A stretch of DNA of 14,565 bases, from positions 1 to 14,565 of the forward strand of contig CAJMNK010000054.1 of NCBI GenBank assembly GCA_905214905.1, read 5' to 3'. This document shows positions 1 to 7,545 of this stretch, piece by piece; the first letter of the stretch is position 1; every line of letters begins with the position of its first letter. The position numbers and the translations under genes were made by a program. This stretch comes from an uncultured bacterium (GTDB taxonomy: Bacteria; Actinomycetota; Coriobacteriia; Coriobacteriales; Coriobacteriaceae). The notes beneath the pieces are model-generated. The model was not told the origin of the DNA, did no database searches, and worked only from the letters and a program-made list of their open reading frames with translations.

Positions 1-10
1 CCGCACGAGC

Positions 11-35
11 CGAAGAGCACTTAATGTGCTCTTCG
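11..35. repeat. Perfect 10-bp hairpin near left edge
   Basis: Arms 11-20 and 26-35 are exact reverse complements (CGAAGAGCAC / GTGCTCTTCG) around a 5-nt TTAAT loop. No T-run follows on either strand, so it is not a classical Rho-independent terminator. It lies in the gene-poor stretch 1-226. It could be part of an intergenic repeat or a structured RNA whose remainder is outside the window. Confidence 0.6.
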
Positions 36-157
36 AGCGAGCCCAGGACCTGACCGAACAAAAATCAAACGGCCGGCCCCGGGCATGGCTACGTTGACTT
101 GCTTGCCGCCCGGATGGCATCTTGGCGCCTAGATACTTTGACTGATATTTATTGAAC

Positions 158-191
158 GAAGGACGCTCCTTGTTGATGAGGGGCGTCCTTC
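158..191. terminator. Hairpin downstream of polA, possibly bidirectional terminator
   Basis: A 13-bp stem with one wobble or mismatch pairs 158-170 with 179-191 around an 8-nt loop. It lies 35 nt beyond the polA stop. On the plus strand it is followed by TGGTTTTGTATT, which is T-rich; on the minus strand the following bases are A/T-rich but lack a T-run. It would therefore work best for a plus-strand transcript entering from the left, and perhaps weakly for polA. Confidence 0.55.
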
Positions 192-226
192 TGGTTTTGT
201 ATTACTTTGGAATTGTGGTCGTGCCC

Positions 227-2971
227 TTACTTGGCGTCTGCCCAGGTCACTCCAGTCGAAGCTTCGGCGATCAGCGGTACGCGGAGCTCTACCACGTGCT
301 CCATGACGTCTTGGACCATGGCGGTGAGGCGCTCGACTTCGTTGCCGGGGCACTCAAAGTCCAGTTCGTCGTGTACCTGCAGGATCATGTGGGCGGCAAA
401 GCCCTCTTCTTCCAGACGGCGACTCACGCGGGCCATCGCGATCTTGATGATGTCGGCCGCGGTGCCCTGCATGGGGTGGTTCATGGCCGTGCGCTCGCCA
501 AAGCCGCGAAGCTGCGGATTTTTGGCCTTAAGCTCCGGAATGTGGCGACGGCGGCCGTACATGGTCTCAGCGTAGCCCGTCTGCTTGGCACGTGCCACCA
601 CGTTGTCGAGGAACGTACGCACACCCGGGTAGGCCTCGTAGTAGCGGTCGATCATGTCGCGTGCCTCGACCATCGAGATATGCAGCGACTGCGATAGGCC
701 GTAAGCCTGCTGACCATACACGATGCCAAAGTTCACGGCCTTGGCGCGGCTGCGCAGGTCGGGCGTCACCTCGGACACCGGCACGCCAAACACGCGCGCG
801 GCCGTCTCGGCATGGAAGTCCTCGCCCTCGTTAAAGGCGCGCACCAGATGCTCGTCACCAGAGAGATGCGCCAGCAGACGCAGCTCGATCTGCGAGTAGT
901 CCACCGCCAAAAAGACGCTTCCCTCGCCTGCCGAAAACGCCGTCTTGACAGTACGGCCCAGCTCCGAGCGCGTCGGGATGTTCTGAAGGTTCGGGTCGCT
1001 CGAAGACAAACGCCCCGTCGCGGTGATGGTCTGGTTGTACGTGGTGTGCACACGCCCGTCACCACGGCGCAGCGGGCCCAGCGTGTCCAGATAGGTCGAC
1101 TTAATCTTGGACTTCTCACGCCAGTCCAAAATCAGGCGCACGATCTCGTGGTCGCGGGCAAGGTCGCTCAGCACCTTGGCGTTGGTCGAATAGTAGCCGC
1201 GCTTGGTCTTTTTGAGGCCCTTGGTCGGAAGTCCCATAACATCAAACAGCACGTGCGAGAGTTGCATGGGGCTGCCGATGTTAAAGGTCTCGTCGCCGGC
1301 CAGGTCGCGAATGCTGCGCTCGACATCGGCAATCTGGGTCGCCAGGCCCTCGGACAGACTGTGCAGGCGGTCGGGGTCCACGAGCATGCCCGCGCGCTCC
1401 ATCTTGGCAAGCACCGGCACGAGCGGCATCTCGATCCCATCGAACACGTTGGCGGCGTTCTCGCGGGCCATGCGGTCACGCAGCGGTGCAACCAGCGCCA
1501 GCGTCAAGGCCGCCGTGCGAGCGGCGGGCGCAGGAGCGTCCTCGCCAGCACCCTCTGCGCCGCGCGCCGCAGGCAGCGCCATCTGCAGATACGTATCGGC
1601 CAGATACACCTCGTCAAACTCGGAGCGATCGGAATCCAGCAGATAGGCAGCGACCACGGTATCGAAGATACGCGTGGAATCGGCAGCGAGCGGATCCATG
1701 AGCTCGGGCTCGGAAGAATCGATGGGCGAAAGCTCGTGCAGCAGCGCCTTCATATCCGGGCTCGCCACACGGCCTTCCATAAACAGACGCGCGAGCACGC
1801 CGGCAATCACGCCGTGGGCGAAGTTGAAGCCCTCAACCTCAGCCGCCGCACCACTGTCGCCCTCCTCGAGCGCAAACAGGCCCTTGGACGTCGCCAACCA
1901 CAGCGTGCGCGTCAGCCCAAAGAGCGCGCCCTCTTCCTTGTCATCGTCCACCACGGCGGCGACCCACTCGCCGGCATCAATCACGCGGGAGACCTCAGCC
2001 GCAACGGCACCAAGCGCGCCAGCATCGCCGGCGGCTGCGCGCAAAACGGCGGGAATCTCAAACGTGCTGGCAGCTGCCCCGCCCTCGCCGCCGATCAGCG
2101 CCAAGAAACGGTTCTGCATGGCGGTGATACCAAGCGTGCCCAGCGCCGCGGAAACCTCATCGGCGGAAAACGCCGGGAAGGACGTCGCCTCAAAATCGAG
2201 CTCAACGGGTGCATCGGTGCGGATGGTCGCCACCTTACGGCTCAGCAGCGCGTCGTCGATGTGTGCGCGCAGGTTTTCGCCCATCTTGCCCTTGACCTCA
2301 TCGGCGTGTGCGATGACCTCGTCCAAGCTGCCGTACTGAGCGATGAGCGCGCTCGCCTTTTTGGGGCCGATGCCCGGCACGCCGGGGATGTTATCGGACG
2401 TATCGCCCTTCAGGCCGTAAAAATCGGGCACGAGCGCCGGCGTGATGCCGTGATACAGATCGTCCACGCTCTCGGGCGTCATGATCGCCACGTCGGACAG
2501 GCCCTTGCGGGTCGAGACCACGTTGACGTGCTCGGTCACGAGCTGATACATATCGCGATCACCGGTCACCAGCAGCATGTCACAGCCGGCCTGCTCGCCC
2601 AGGCGCGCCATGGTTCCCAGGATATCGTCGCCTTCCCAGCCCTCGGACTGCAAAATGGGCACGTTGAGCGCGGCGAGCAGCTCCTTGATCATGGGGAACT
2701 GCGCGTGCAGGTCGGGGTCCATGGGCGGGCGCTGCGCCTTGTACTGCGGCAGCATCTCCATACGCACGCGCGGCTTGCCCTTGTCAAACGCCACGACAAC
2801 GCCGTCGGGATTAAAGGCATCGATCATCTTGAGGAACATGTTCAGAAAACCAAAGATCGCGTTGGTGGGGCGACCGTCCGGCGCGTTCATGGTCGGCGGC
2901 ACGGCGTGGAAGGCGCGATGCATGAGCGAGTTGCCGTCGATGACGGCAAAGGTACGGCGCTTTTCAGACAT
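227..2971 (-). CDS. polA: DNA polymerase I (5'-nuclease + inactive exo + polymerase)
   Basis: Replication and repair enzyme of 914 residues that removes RNA primers and fills gaps. The N-terminal 5'-nuclease domain (about 1-295) shows DGNSLMHRAFHA, the acidic DDILGT and TGDRD motifs, and a helix-hairpin-helix at GVPGIGPKKA. The polymerase domain carries motif A (DYSQIELR, Asp691), motif B (Arg740, Lys744, Phe748) and motif C (HDE 867-869), and ends in the typical WADAK. The middle exonuclease-like domain keeps only the FDT aspartate of motif II; the DxE of motif I and the YxxxD of motif III are missing, so proofreading is probably absent, as in many Gram-positive Pol I enzymes. An Ala/Gly-rich insert sits before the polymerase domain. 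The start at 2971 is chosen because GAGG lies upstream at proper spacing and MSEKRRTFAVIDG matches the family; an upstream in-frame ATG at 3010 has no such support. Confidence 0.97.
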   Translation of the reverse strand: MSEKRRTFAVIDGNSLMHRAFHAVPPTMNAPDGRPTNAIFGFLNMFLKMIDAFNPDGVVVAFDKGKPRVRMEMLPQYKAQRPPMDPDLHAQFPMIKELLAALNVPILQSEGWEGDDILGTMARLGEQAGCDMLLVTGDRDMYQLVTEHVNVVSTRKGLSDVAIMTPESVDDLYHGITPALVPDFYGLKGDTSDNIPGVPGIGPKKASALIAQYGSLDEVIAHADEVKGKMGENLRAHIDDALLSRKVATIRTDAPVELDFEATSFPAFSADEVSAALGTLGITAMQNRFLALIGGEGGAAASTFEIPAVLRAAAGDAGALGAVAAEVSRVIDAGEWVAAVVDDDKEEGALFGLTRTLWLATSKGLFALEEGDSGAAAEVEGFNFAHGVIAGVLARLFMEGRVASPDMKALLHELSPIDSSEPELMDPLAADSTRIFDTVVAAYLLDSDRSEFDEVYLADTYLQMALPAARGAEGAGEDAPAPAARTAALTLALVAPLRDRMARENAANVFDGIEMPLVPVLAKMERAGMLVDPDRLHSLSEGLATQIADVERSIRDLAGDETFNIGSPMQLSHVLFDVMGLPTKGLKKTKRGYYSTNAKVLSDLARDHEIVRLILDWREKSKIKSTYLDTLGPLRRGDGRVHTTYNQTITATGRLSSSDPNLQNIPTRSELGRTVKTAFSAGEGSVFLAVDYSQIELRLLAHLSGDEHLVRAFNEGEDFHAETAARVFGVPVSEVTPDLRSRAKAVNFGIVYGQQAYGLSQSLHISMVEARDMIDRYYEAYPGVRTFLDNVVARAKQTGYAETMYGRRRHIPELKAKNPQLRGFGERTAMNHPMQGTAADIIKIAMARVSRRLEEEGFAAHMILQVHDELDFECPGNEVERLTAMVQDVMEHVVELRVPLIAEASTGVTWADAK

Positions 2972-3082
2972 ATTGAATACCTCGCTTTGGGCTGGGCACG
3001 GTTTGCTCACACCAGTTTACACGCTCCCCGCCCCGCGGCCACCGCACATCAGGCTTCCCTGCCGCCGCGGGCCCGCGCGTGA

Positions 3083-3088
3083 TACGAT
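3083..3088 (+). promoter_or_regulatory. Possible -10 box for the M18 aminopeptidase gene
   Basis: TACGAT in the G/C-rich 166-bp gap between the divergent polA and aminopeptidase starts. No convincing -35 is seen 16-18 nt upstream, so this is only a candidate. Confidence 0.3.
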
Positions 3089-3122
3089 GGCTCACGGTAC
3101 ATCAACCAGCACGATCGATCCG

Positions 3123-3129
3123 AAAGGAG
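3123..3129 (+). promoter_or_regulatory. Ribosome binding site of the M18 aminopeptidase
   Basis: AAAGGAG-type Shine-Dalgarno 8 nt before the ATG at 3138. It fixes the start, because the open frame extends far upstream into antisense polA. Confidence 0.8.
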
Positions 3130-3137
3130 CCTGCGTC

Positions 3138-4535
3138 ATGGAGCGTCCCAGCGCATGGAAAAAGTACACGCCACAGCAGATCGAGGAGCTCGAGGAGCTT
3201 TGCCGCGGCTATAAGCAGTTTTTGAGTGAGAACAAGACCGAGCGCCTGTGCGTCAAGGCCGGTATCAAGATGGCCGAGGAGGCGGGCTACGTCAATCTGG
3301 AGACCGTGATCGCCGAGGGCCGCGCGCTCAAGGCCGGCGACAAGGTGTACGCCGCCAACCACGGCAAGGACCTTATGCTCGTCAACCTGGGAACCGCCCC
3401 GCTCGAGCAGGGCTTTAACATCCTGGGCGCCCACGTGGACTCGCCGCGCCTGGACCTCAAGCAAAACCCCGCCTTCGAGGCCGGCGACATGGCCTACCTC
3501 GACACGCACTACTACGGCGGCGTCAAGAGCTACCACTGGGTAGCCTCCCCGCTCGCACTCGTGGGCGTCATCTGCAAAAAGGACGGCACCACCGTCGACA
3601 TCAACATCGGCGACAAGGCGGATGACCCGGTCTTTACCATCTCCGACCTGCTGATCCACCTCTCGAGTGAGCAGATGGCCAAGCCCGCCAAGGACGCCGT
3701 CGACGCCGAGATCCTCGACGTGATCGTGGGCGGCCGCCCCGTCAAGTTTAACGAGGACGACAAGGACGCTCCCAAGGAGCCCGTCAAGCAGATGTTCCTG
3801 GATATCCTCAAGGAGCAGTACGACGTCGAGGAGGAGGACTTCCTCTCCGCCGAGATAGAGGTCGTGCCCGCCGGCCCCGCCCGCGACATGGGCCTCGACC
3901 GCTCCATGATTTTGGGCTATGGCCACGACGACCGCGTCTGCGCCTACCCCTCCATGCTCGCCCAGATCAATGTGGCCAATGTCGAGCGTACGAGCATCAC
4001 GCTCATCGTCGATAAGGAGGAGATCGGCTCCGTGGGTGCCACCGGTATGACGAGCCGCTTCTTCGAGAACACCGTCGCCGAGATCATGACGCTCGCCGGC
4101 GAGGATAGCCCGCTGGCCCTGCGCCGCGCGCTCGCCCGCAGCCGCATGCTCTCCTCCGACGTGTCCGCCGGCTTCGACCCGGGCTACGCCGGCAAGTTCG
4201 AAACCAAGAACGCAGCCTTTATGGGTCGCGGCCTGTGCTTTAACAAGTACACGGGCAGCCGCGGCAAGGGCGGCTCTAACGACGCCGACGCCGAGTATGT
4301 GGCCCTCATCCGCGACATCATGGACGAGGCCGGCGTGGACTTCCAGACCTGCGAGCTCGGTCGCGTCAACGCGGGCGGCGGCGGCACCATCGCATACATC
4401 ATGGCTAAGTACGGCATGAACGTCATCGACTCTGGCGTTGCCGTCCTGTCCATGCACGCCCTGTGGGAGGTCGCTAACAAGGCCGATATCTACGAGGCCT
4501 ATCGCGGCTACAAGGCCTTCATCGAGCGCGCGTAA
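3138..4535 (+). CDS. M18 family metallo-aminopeptidase
   Basis: Cytosolic dinuclear zinc aminopeptidase of 465 residues, the usual length for family M18 (aspartyl aminopeptidase / aminopeptidase I), which trims N-terminal residues from peptides. The expected ligands are all visible: His99 in AHVDSPRLD, Asp264 in GHDDRVCA, Glu295 in DKEEIGS, Asp341 in SSDVSAGFDP and His440 in SMHALWEV; Glu294 is the likely general base. The N-terminal YKQFLSENKTER stretch is also typical of the family. The start at 3138 follows a strong AAAGGAG. Substrate preference (acidic versus broad) cannot be read from the sequence. It is divergent from polA and followed after 103 nt by yaaA, with a terminator-like palindrome between, so the two plus-strand genes may not be one transcript. 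Confidence 0.95.
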   Translation: MERPSAWKKYTPQQIEELEELCRGYKQFLSENKTERLCVKAGIKMAEEAGYVNLETVIAEGRALKAGDKVYAANHGKDLMLVNLGTAPLEQGFNILGAHVDSPRLDLKQNPAFEAGDMAYLDTHYYGGVKSYHWVASPLALVGVICKKDGTTVDINIGDKADDPVFTISDLLIHLSSEQMAKPAKDAVDAEILDVIVGGRPVKFNEDDKDAPKEPVKQMFLDILKEQYDVEEEDFLSAEIEVVPAGPARDMGLDRSMILGYGHDDRVCAYPSMLAQINVANVERTSITLIVDKEEIGSVGATGMTSRFFENTVAEIMTLAGEDSPLALRRALARSRMLSSDVSAGFDPGYAGKFETKNAAFMGRGLCFNKYTGSRGKGGSNDADAEYVALIRDIMDEAGVDFQTCELGRVNAGGGGTIAYIMAKYGMNVIDSGVAVLSMHALWEVANKADIYEAYRGYKAFIERA

Positions 4536-4548
4536 CCAACCCTTCATC

Positions 4549-4620
4549 AGTTGCGGTGAAATACAGACTAACCTGGCCCATAAACGGCCAAAACAGACCG
4601 TATTCCACCGCAACTTCCTT
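4549..4620 (+). terminator. Long palindrome with T-run after the aminopeptidase gene
   Basis: Arms 4549-4564 and 4600-4615 are complementary at 15 of 16 positions. An inner 5-bp hairpin (TGGCC 4574-4578 / GGCCA 4586-4590) lies in the 35-nt loop. The plus strand continues with TCCTTTTTGG, so it can act as a Rho-independent terminator for the aminopeptidase gene. The yaaA Shine-Dalgarno begins only a few bases later. Confidence 0.6.
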
Positions 4621-4638
4621 TTTGGCAGAGGAGAGTCC

Positions 4639-5448
4639 ATGCTGCAGGTCGTCATTTCGCCCGCCAAGCAGATGCGCGCGGCCCAAGATGCTTTTGAAGT
4701 CCTGGGCATCCCACCCTTTGCGCGCGAGACGGCTCGCCTCCACCGCGCACTGCTAGATATCGAGCGGAATGAAGGCAGCGGCGGCCTGCAGGCGCTATGG
4801 AACGTGAGTGACAAACTGCTGGGGCCTTGCCTCAACACCCTGCATGAGTTCGGGCCCATCCTGAAAAACGGCGATCTCGACAATCCCGCACTCGCCTGTC
4901 ACCTCTCCCCTGCCGTCATGTCCTACCACGGCATTCAATACCAGAGCATGGCGCCCGAGGTGATGGATTCCGCGCAGTTCGCATGGCTGCAAAGCCACCT
5001 GTGGATCCTCTCTGGCCTCTACGGGTGCGTTCGCCCCTTTCATGCCGTCGAACCATATCGGCTGGAGATGGGCGCGAAGCTCGCCGTTGACGATGCCCGA
5101 GACCTCTATGCGTTTTGGAGCGACAAGCTCGCGCGGGCTATCGCCCCGGCAGGCTCAAACACCACGATCGTCAACCTCGCCAGCGTAGAGTACGCCAAAG
5201 CCGTTCTGCCCCATCTCGCGGGCGACGCCACGGTCGTCACGTGCCTCTTTGGCGAAGGCATCCGCAACGGCAAGCCCATCCAGCGCTCGACCGCCAGCAA
5301 AAAGGCACGTGGTTCCATGGTGCGCTGGATGGCAGAAAACAAGCTCGAGGATGTAAGCGGGCTCACCGCGTTTGACGTTGGTTATCGTCACTTTCCCGAG
5401 CTTTCAAATAAGAACACTTTGGTCTTCCTGAACGAACAGACCTTGTAG
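4639..5448 (+). CDS. yaaA: YaaA / UPF0246 family peroxide stress protein
   Basis: A 269-residue protein of the YaaA family (DUF328, UPF0246), whose E. coli member limits intracellular free iron and protects DNA during hydrogen peroxide stress; later work suggests DNA binding. Family hallmarks are the opening MLQVVISPAKQM, LYGCVRPFHAVEPYRLEMG in the centre, VNLASVEYAKAV, LFGEGIRNGKPI, the basic KKARGSMVRWM segment, and the closing FPELSNKNTLVFLN. Length is slightly above the common ~255. The start at 4639 is set by AGAGGAG ending 5 nt upstream and by the conserved N-terminus; the frame is open much further upstream, but that overlaps the aminopeptidase gene. Its own promoter would have to lie in or just before the palindrome. 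The 3' end faces the convergent membrane-protein gene with only 40 nt between. Confidence 0.93.
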   Translation: MLQVVISPAKQMRAAQDAFEVLGIPPFARETARLHRALLDIERNEGSGGLQALWNVSDKLLGPCLNTLHEFGPILKNGDLDNPALACHLSPAVMSYHGIQYQSMAPEVMDSAQFAWLQSHLWILSGLYGCVRPFHAVEPYRLEMGAKLAVDDARDLYAFWSDKLARAIAPAGSNTTIVNLASVEYAKAVLPHLAGDATVVTCLFGEGIRNGKPIQRSTASKKARGSMVRWMAENKLEDVSGLTAFDVGYRHFPELSNKNTLVFLNEQTL

Positions 5449-5488
5449 GACCACCGCTACTTTTGAATGTGCTGCCCAGGCACGGCGT

Positions 5489-6004
5489 CTATTCCGCCAA
5501 GCCGTCGGCTTTGGCAACTTCGTTTGTCGAGCCGTCCTGATAGGTAATCTTGACATGCTCCACCTCGGACACCGCAACACCCGTCGGGGGCTCCAAGCGC
5601 CATTCCGTCAGCGCGATATCCATAGTCGTAGGCACGTCGCCCTGATTCTTGAGCTTCACCGTCAGCGTTTTGAGCGCCGCATCATACGTCACGCGTTCGA
5701 TTTCCTCACCAGGAATAGACCCACCGCTCAGCTGAAGCTGGACAAATCCATCGCGCGAATACCAATAGTCGCCCGGCGCGGCAACGGTATTGCCGCCCGT
5801 AACCTTCACTGTCATGATCGGCAGGGCATCGTCGGCCTCGAACTCCCATGCAGCGCCGCCGTGACCGCCAAACGTCCAGATACAAAAGGCAATCACCAGC
5901 ACGGCAAGCACCGCAAAACCAATCGCGACAAGGCCATGGTGCGCACGGCTTTCCTCGGCCGATACATCCCATTGCGTCTCTCGATATAGATGCTTGTCTT
6001 CCAT
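5489..6004 (-). CDS. Unknown single-pass membrane protein
   Basis: I do not recognise this family. The 171-residue product has a short polar N-terminus rich in charged residues, one strong transmembrane helix at about 24-45 (GLVAIGFAVLAVLVIAFCIW), a Gly-rich hinge (GGHGG), then about 120 residues with alternating polar/hydrophobic pattern that look beta-rich and are likely extracytoplasmic. No cysteine lipobox, catalytic motif or repeat is visible. The start at 6004 is chosen because GGGGAGG lies about 5-6 nt upstream. The open frame continues through the thiC antisense strand, which is an artefact of codon bias. The gene is divergent from the thiC riboswitch leader and shares the ~70-bp spacer; a link to thiamine is not implied by the protein itself. 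Confidence 0.75.
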   Translation of the reverse strand: MEDKHLYRETQWDVSAEESRAHHGLVAIGFAVLAVLVIAFCIWTFGGHGGAAWEFEADDALPIMTVKVTGGNTVAAPGDYWYSRDGFVQLQLSGGSIPGEEIERVTYDAALKTLTVKLKNQGDVPTTMDIALTEWRLEPPTGVAVSEVEHVKITYQDGSTNEVAKADGLAE

Positions 6005-6054
6005 GTTCGCCTCCCCACAGGCACGCTCGTTAGGCCAATCGTACCCATTCGAGC

Positions 6055-6060
6055 TATACT
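6055..6060 (+). promoter_or_regulatory. Probable -10 box of the thiC leader
   Basis: TATACT, 17 nt before the first aptamer-like bases. It would start transcription near 6067, just upstream of the riboswitch. The -35 region is weak (TTAGGC at 6030-6035, spacing 19). A divergent TACGAT (6043-6038, minus strand) may serve the membrane-protein gene, which would make the two promoters overlap. Confidence 0.5.
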
Positions 6061-6073
6061 TGAGCCCATTACA

Positions 6074-6168
6074 TAAACGGGGAGCTTGCAGGACAGGACG
6101 GCAGGCTGAGACTGGGCGCGCCCGCCCTGACCCGCAAACCTGATATGGGTAATGCCAACGAAGGGAGC
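6074..6168 (+). promoter_or_regulatory. TPP (THI-box) riboswitch upstream of thiC
   Basis: Thiamine pyrophosphate aptamer. Conserved pieces are visible in order: CGGGGAGC opening P2 (6078-6085), CTGAGA (6106-6111), a GGG-CGCG-CCC extra stem (6114-6123, optional P3a), GACCC closing P2, ACCTGAT (6138-6144), GGGTAATGCC (6147-6156) and CGAAGGGAG (6159-6167). The GGGAG at its 3' end is also the thiC Shine-Dalgarno and no terminator stands between aptamer and start, so ligand binding probably blocks translation directly. The P1 pairing is not clear by eye. Confidence 0.95.
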
Positions 6169-6175
6169 CGTGCCA

Positions 6176-7510
6176 ATGAGCACACAGACCGAGCCCAAGC
6201 TCGTCACGCAAATCGACTTCGCCCGCGCCGGGCAGATCACGCCGCAGATGAAGGAAGTCGCCGAGCGCGAGCATCGCGACCCCGAGTACATCCGCGAGCG
6301 CGTGGCCGACGGCCGCATCGCCATTCCCGCCAACATCGTGCACATCAAAAAAGGCATGCGCGCCTTTGGTGTCGGCGAGGGCCTGTCTACTAAGGTCAAC
6401 GTCAACCTGGGCATCTCGGGCGATAAAGCCGATGCCGCCGAGGAATGGAAGAAGGTCAAGATCGCCGAGGACTTTGGCGCCGACGCCATCATGGACCTTT
6501 CCAACTCGGGCAAGACGCGCCAGTTCCGCCAGCAGCTCATCGACGAGACGCCGCTCATGGTGGGCACCGTCCCCATGTACGACGCCATCGGCTACATGGA
6601 AAAGCCGCTGGTCAAGCTTACCAAGGATGACCTGTTCGAGGTCGTGCGCGCGCACGCCGAGGACGGCGTGGACTTTATGACCATCCACTGCGGCATCAAC
6701 AAGTCGGTCACCAAGACCTTTAAGGAGACCGGCCGCCTGATGAACATCGTCAGTCGCGGCGGCTCGCTGCTGTTTGGCTGGATGGAGGTCACCGGCAACG
6801 AAAACCCCTTCTACGAGTACTTTGACGAGCTGCTCGAGATTTGCCACGAGTACGACGTGACGATTTCGCTCGGCGACTCCTGCCGCCCGGGCTGCCTCTA
6901 CGACTCCAACGATGCCACCGAGACCGCTGAGATGATCGAGCTGGGCAAGCTGTGCAAGCGCGCTTGGGCCGCCGGCGTCCAGGTCATGGTCGAGGGCCCG
7001 GGTCACATGGCGCTCGACGAGATCGCCGCCAACATGAAACTGCAGAAGCGCCTGTGCCACAATGCCCCGTTCTATGTGCTCGGGCCGCTGGTGACCGATA
7101 TCGGCGTGGGTTACGACCACATCACCGCTGCCATCGGCGGCGCCATCTCCGCCAGCTCCGGTGCCGACTTCCTGTGCTACGTGACGCCGGCCGAGCACCT
7201 GTGCCTGCCCAACGCCCAGGACGTGCTCGATGGCCTCATGGCCACTAAGATTGCCGCGCACGCCGCCGATATCGCCAAGAAGGTGCCGCACGCCCGCGAC
7301 ATGGACGACAAGATGGGCCAGGCACGCCGCAAGCTCGACTGGGATGCCATGTGGAAGTGTGCTCTCGACCCGGTCACCGGCAAGAAACGCTACGAAGAAT
7401 CCCCCGCCGCCACCGAGGGCACCTGCACCATGTGCGGCAAGATGTGCGCCGTCCGCACCGTTAACAAGGTGTTCGAAGGCACGACGATCGACCTCGGCAT
7501 GGAGGACTAA
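6176..7510 (+). CDS. thiC: Phosphomethylpyrimidine synthase ThiC
   Basis: Radical SAM enzyme that rearranges aminoimidazole ribotide (AIR) into HMP-phosphate, the pyrimidine of thiamine. At 444 residues it belongs to the short ThiC type without the long N-terminal domain of the ~630-residue E. coli enzyme. Visible landmarks are PANIVHIKKGM, MDLSNSGKT, GTVPMYDA, EGPGHM, YDHITAAIGG, CYVTPAEHLCLPN and a C-terminal cluster-binding triad Cys417, Cys420, Cys424. That triad is spaced CX2CX3C rather than the CX2CX4C of the long form. I start it at 6176, 8 nt after GGGAG; an in-frame ATG at 6152 is part of the conserved riboswitch core and is unlikely to be used. Expression is controlled by the TPP riboswitch directly upstream; a terminator follows, then thiD. 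Confidence 0.97.
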   Translation: MSTQTEPKLVTQIDFARAGQITPQMKEVAEREHRDPEYIRERVADGRIAIPANIVHIKKGMRAFGVGEGLSTKVNVNLGISGDKADAAEEWKKVKIAEDFGADAIMDLSNSGKTRQFRQQLIDETPLMVGTVPMYDAIGYMEKPLVKLTKDDLFEVVRAHAEDGVDFMTIHCGINKSVTKTFKETGRLMNIVSRGGSLLFGWMEVTGNENPFYEYFDELLEICHEYDVTISLGDSCRPGCLYDSNDATETAEMIELGKLCKRAWAAGVQVMVEGPGHMALDEIAANMKLQKRLCHNAPFYVLGPLVTDIGVGYDHITAAIGGAISASSGADFLCYVTPAEHLCLPNAQDVLDGLMATKIAAHAADIAKKVPHARDMDDKMGQARRKLDWDAMWKCALDPVTGKKRYEESPAATEGTCTMCGKMCAVRTVNKVFEGTTIDLGMED

Positions 7511-7545
7511 CTCGTCACCGGAGCCACAATCGGTAACATGGTGTT

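Larger units (their letters stand above)
1..226. other. Left-edge region with no confident gene
   Basis: No convincing coding sequence is visible between the left edge and the polA stop. One plus-strand frame is open from base 2 to a TGA near 97 and could be the tail of an upstream gene, and one minus-strand frame runs off the edge from an ATG at 120. Neither gives a recognisable protein. The stretch holds three potential hairpins: 11-35, 79-113 (GGGCCC-type ends CCGGGC/GCCCGG with an inner GGC/GCC pair) and 158-191. Confidence 0.5.

Noticed and set aside
2972..3010. Upstream polA start at 3010
   Set aside because: The added 13 residues do not match the family N-terminus, and GAGG stands directly before the ATG at 2971.
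812..3082. 756-residue open frame on the plus strand, antisense to polA
   Set aside because: Composition is rich in His, Arg, Gly and Val with no recognisable domain. It mirrors polA codons in a high-GC genome, while polA has complete catalytic motifs.
3102..4883. 593-residue open frame on the minus strand across the aminopeptidase and yaaA
   Set aside because: Low-complexity Gly/Ala/Val/Asp sequence typical of an antisense shadow; it spans two well-supported genes and the palindrome between them.
5449..5488. Possible terminator between convergent yaaA and the membrane-protein gene (GTGC/GCAC pairing)
   Set aside because: The stem is only 4 bp and no T-run follows on either strand.
6152..6175. 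Alternative thiC start at 6152
   Set aside because: The ATG is the invariant AATGCC of the TPP aptamer, and the good Shine-Dalgarno lies downstream of it.
6005..7291. Upstream extension of the membrane-protein frame through antisense thiC (600 residues in total)
   Set aside because: Only the part from 6004 downward has a ribosome site and a coherent protein; the rest reads backwards through thiC and the riboswitch.
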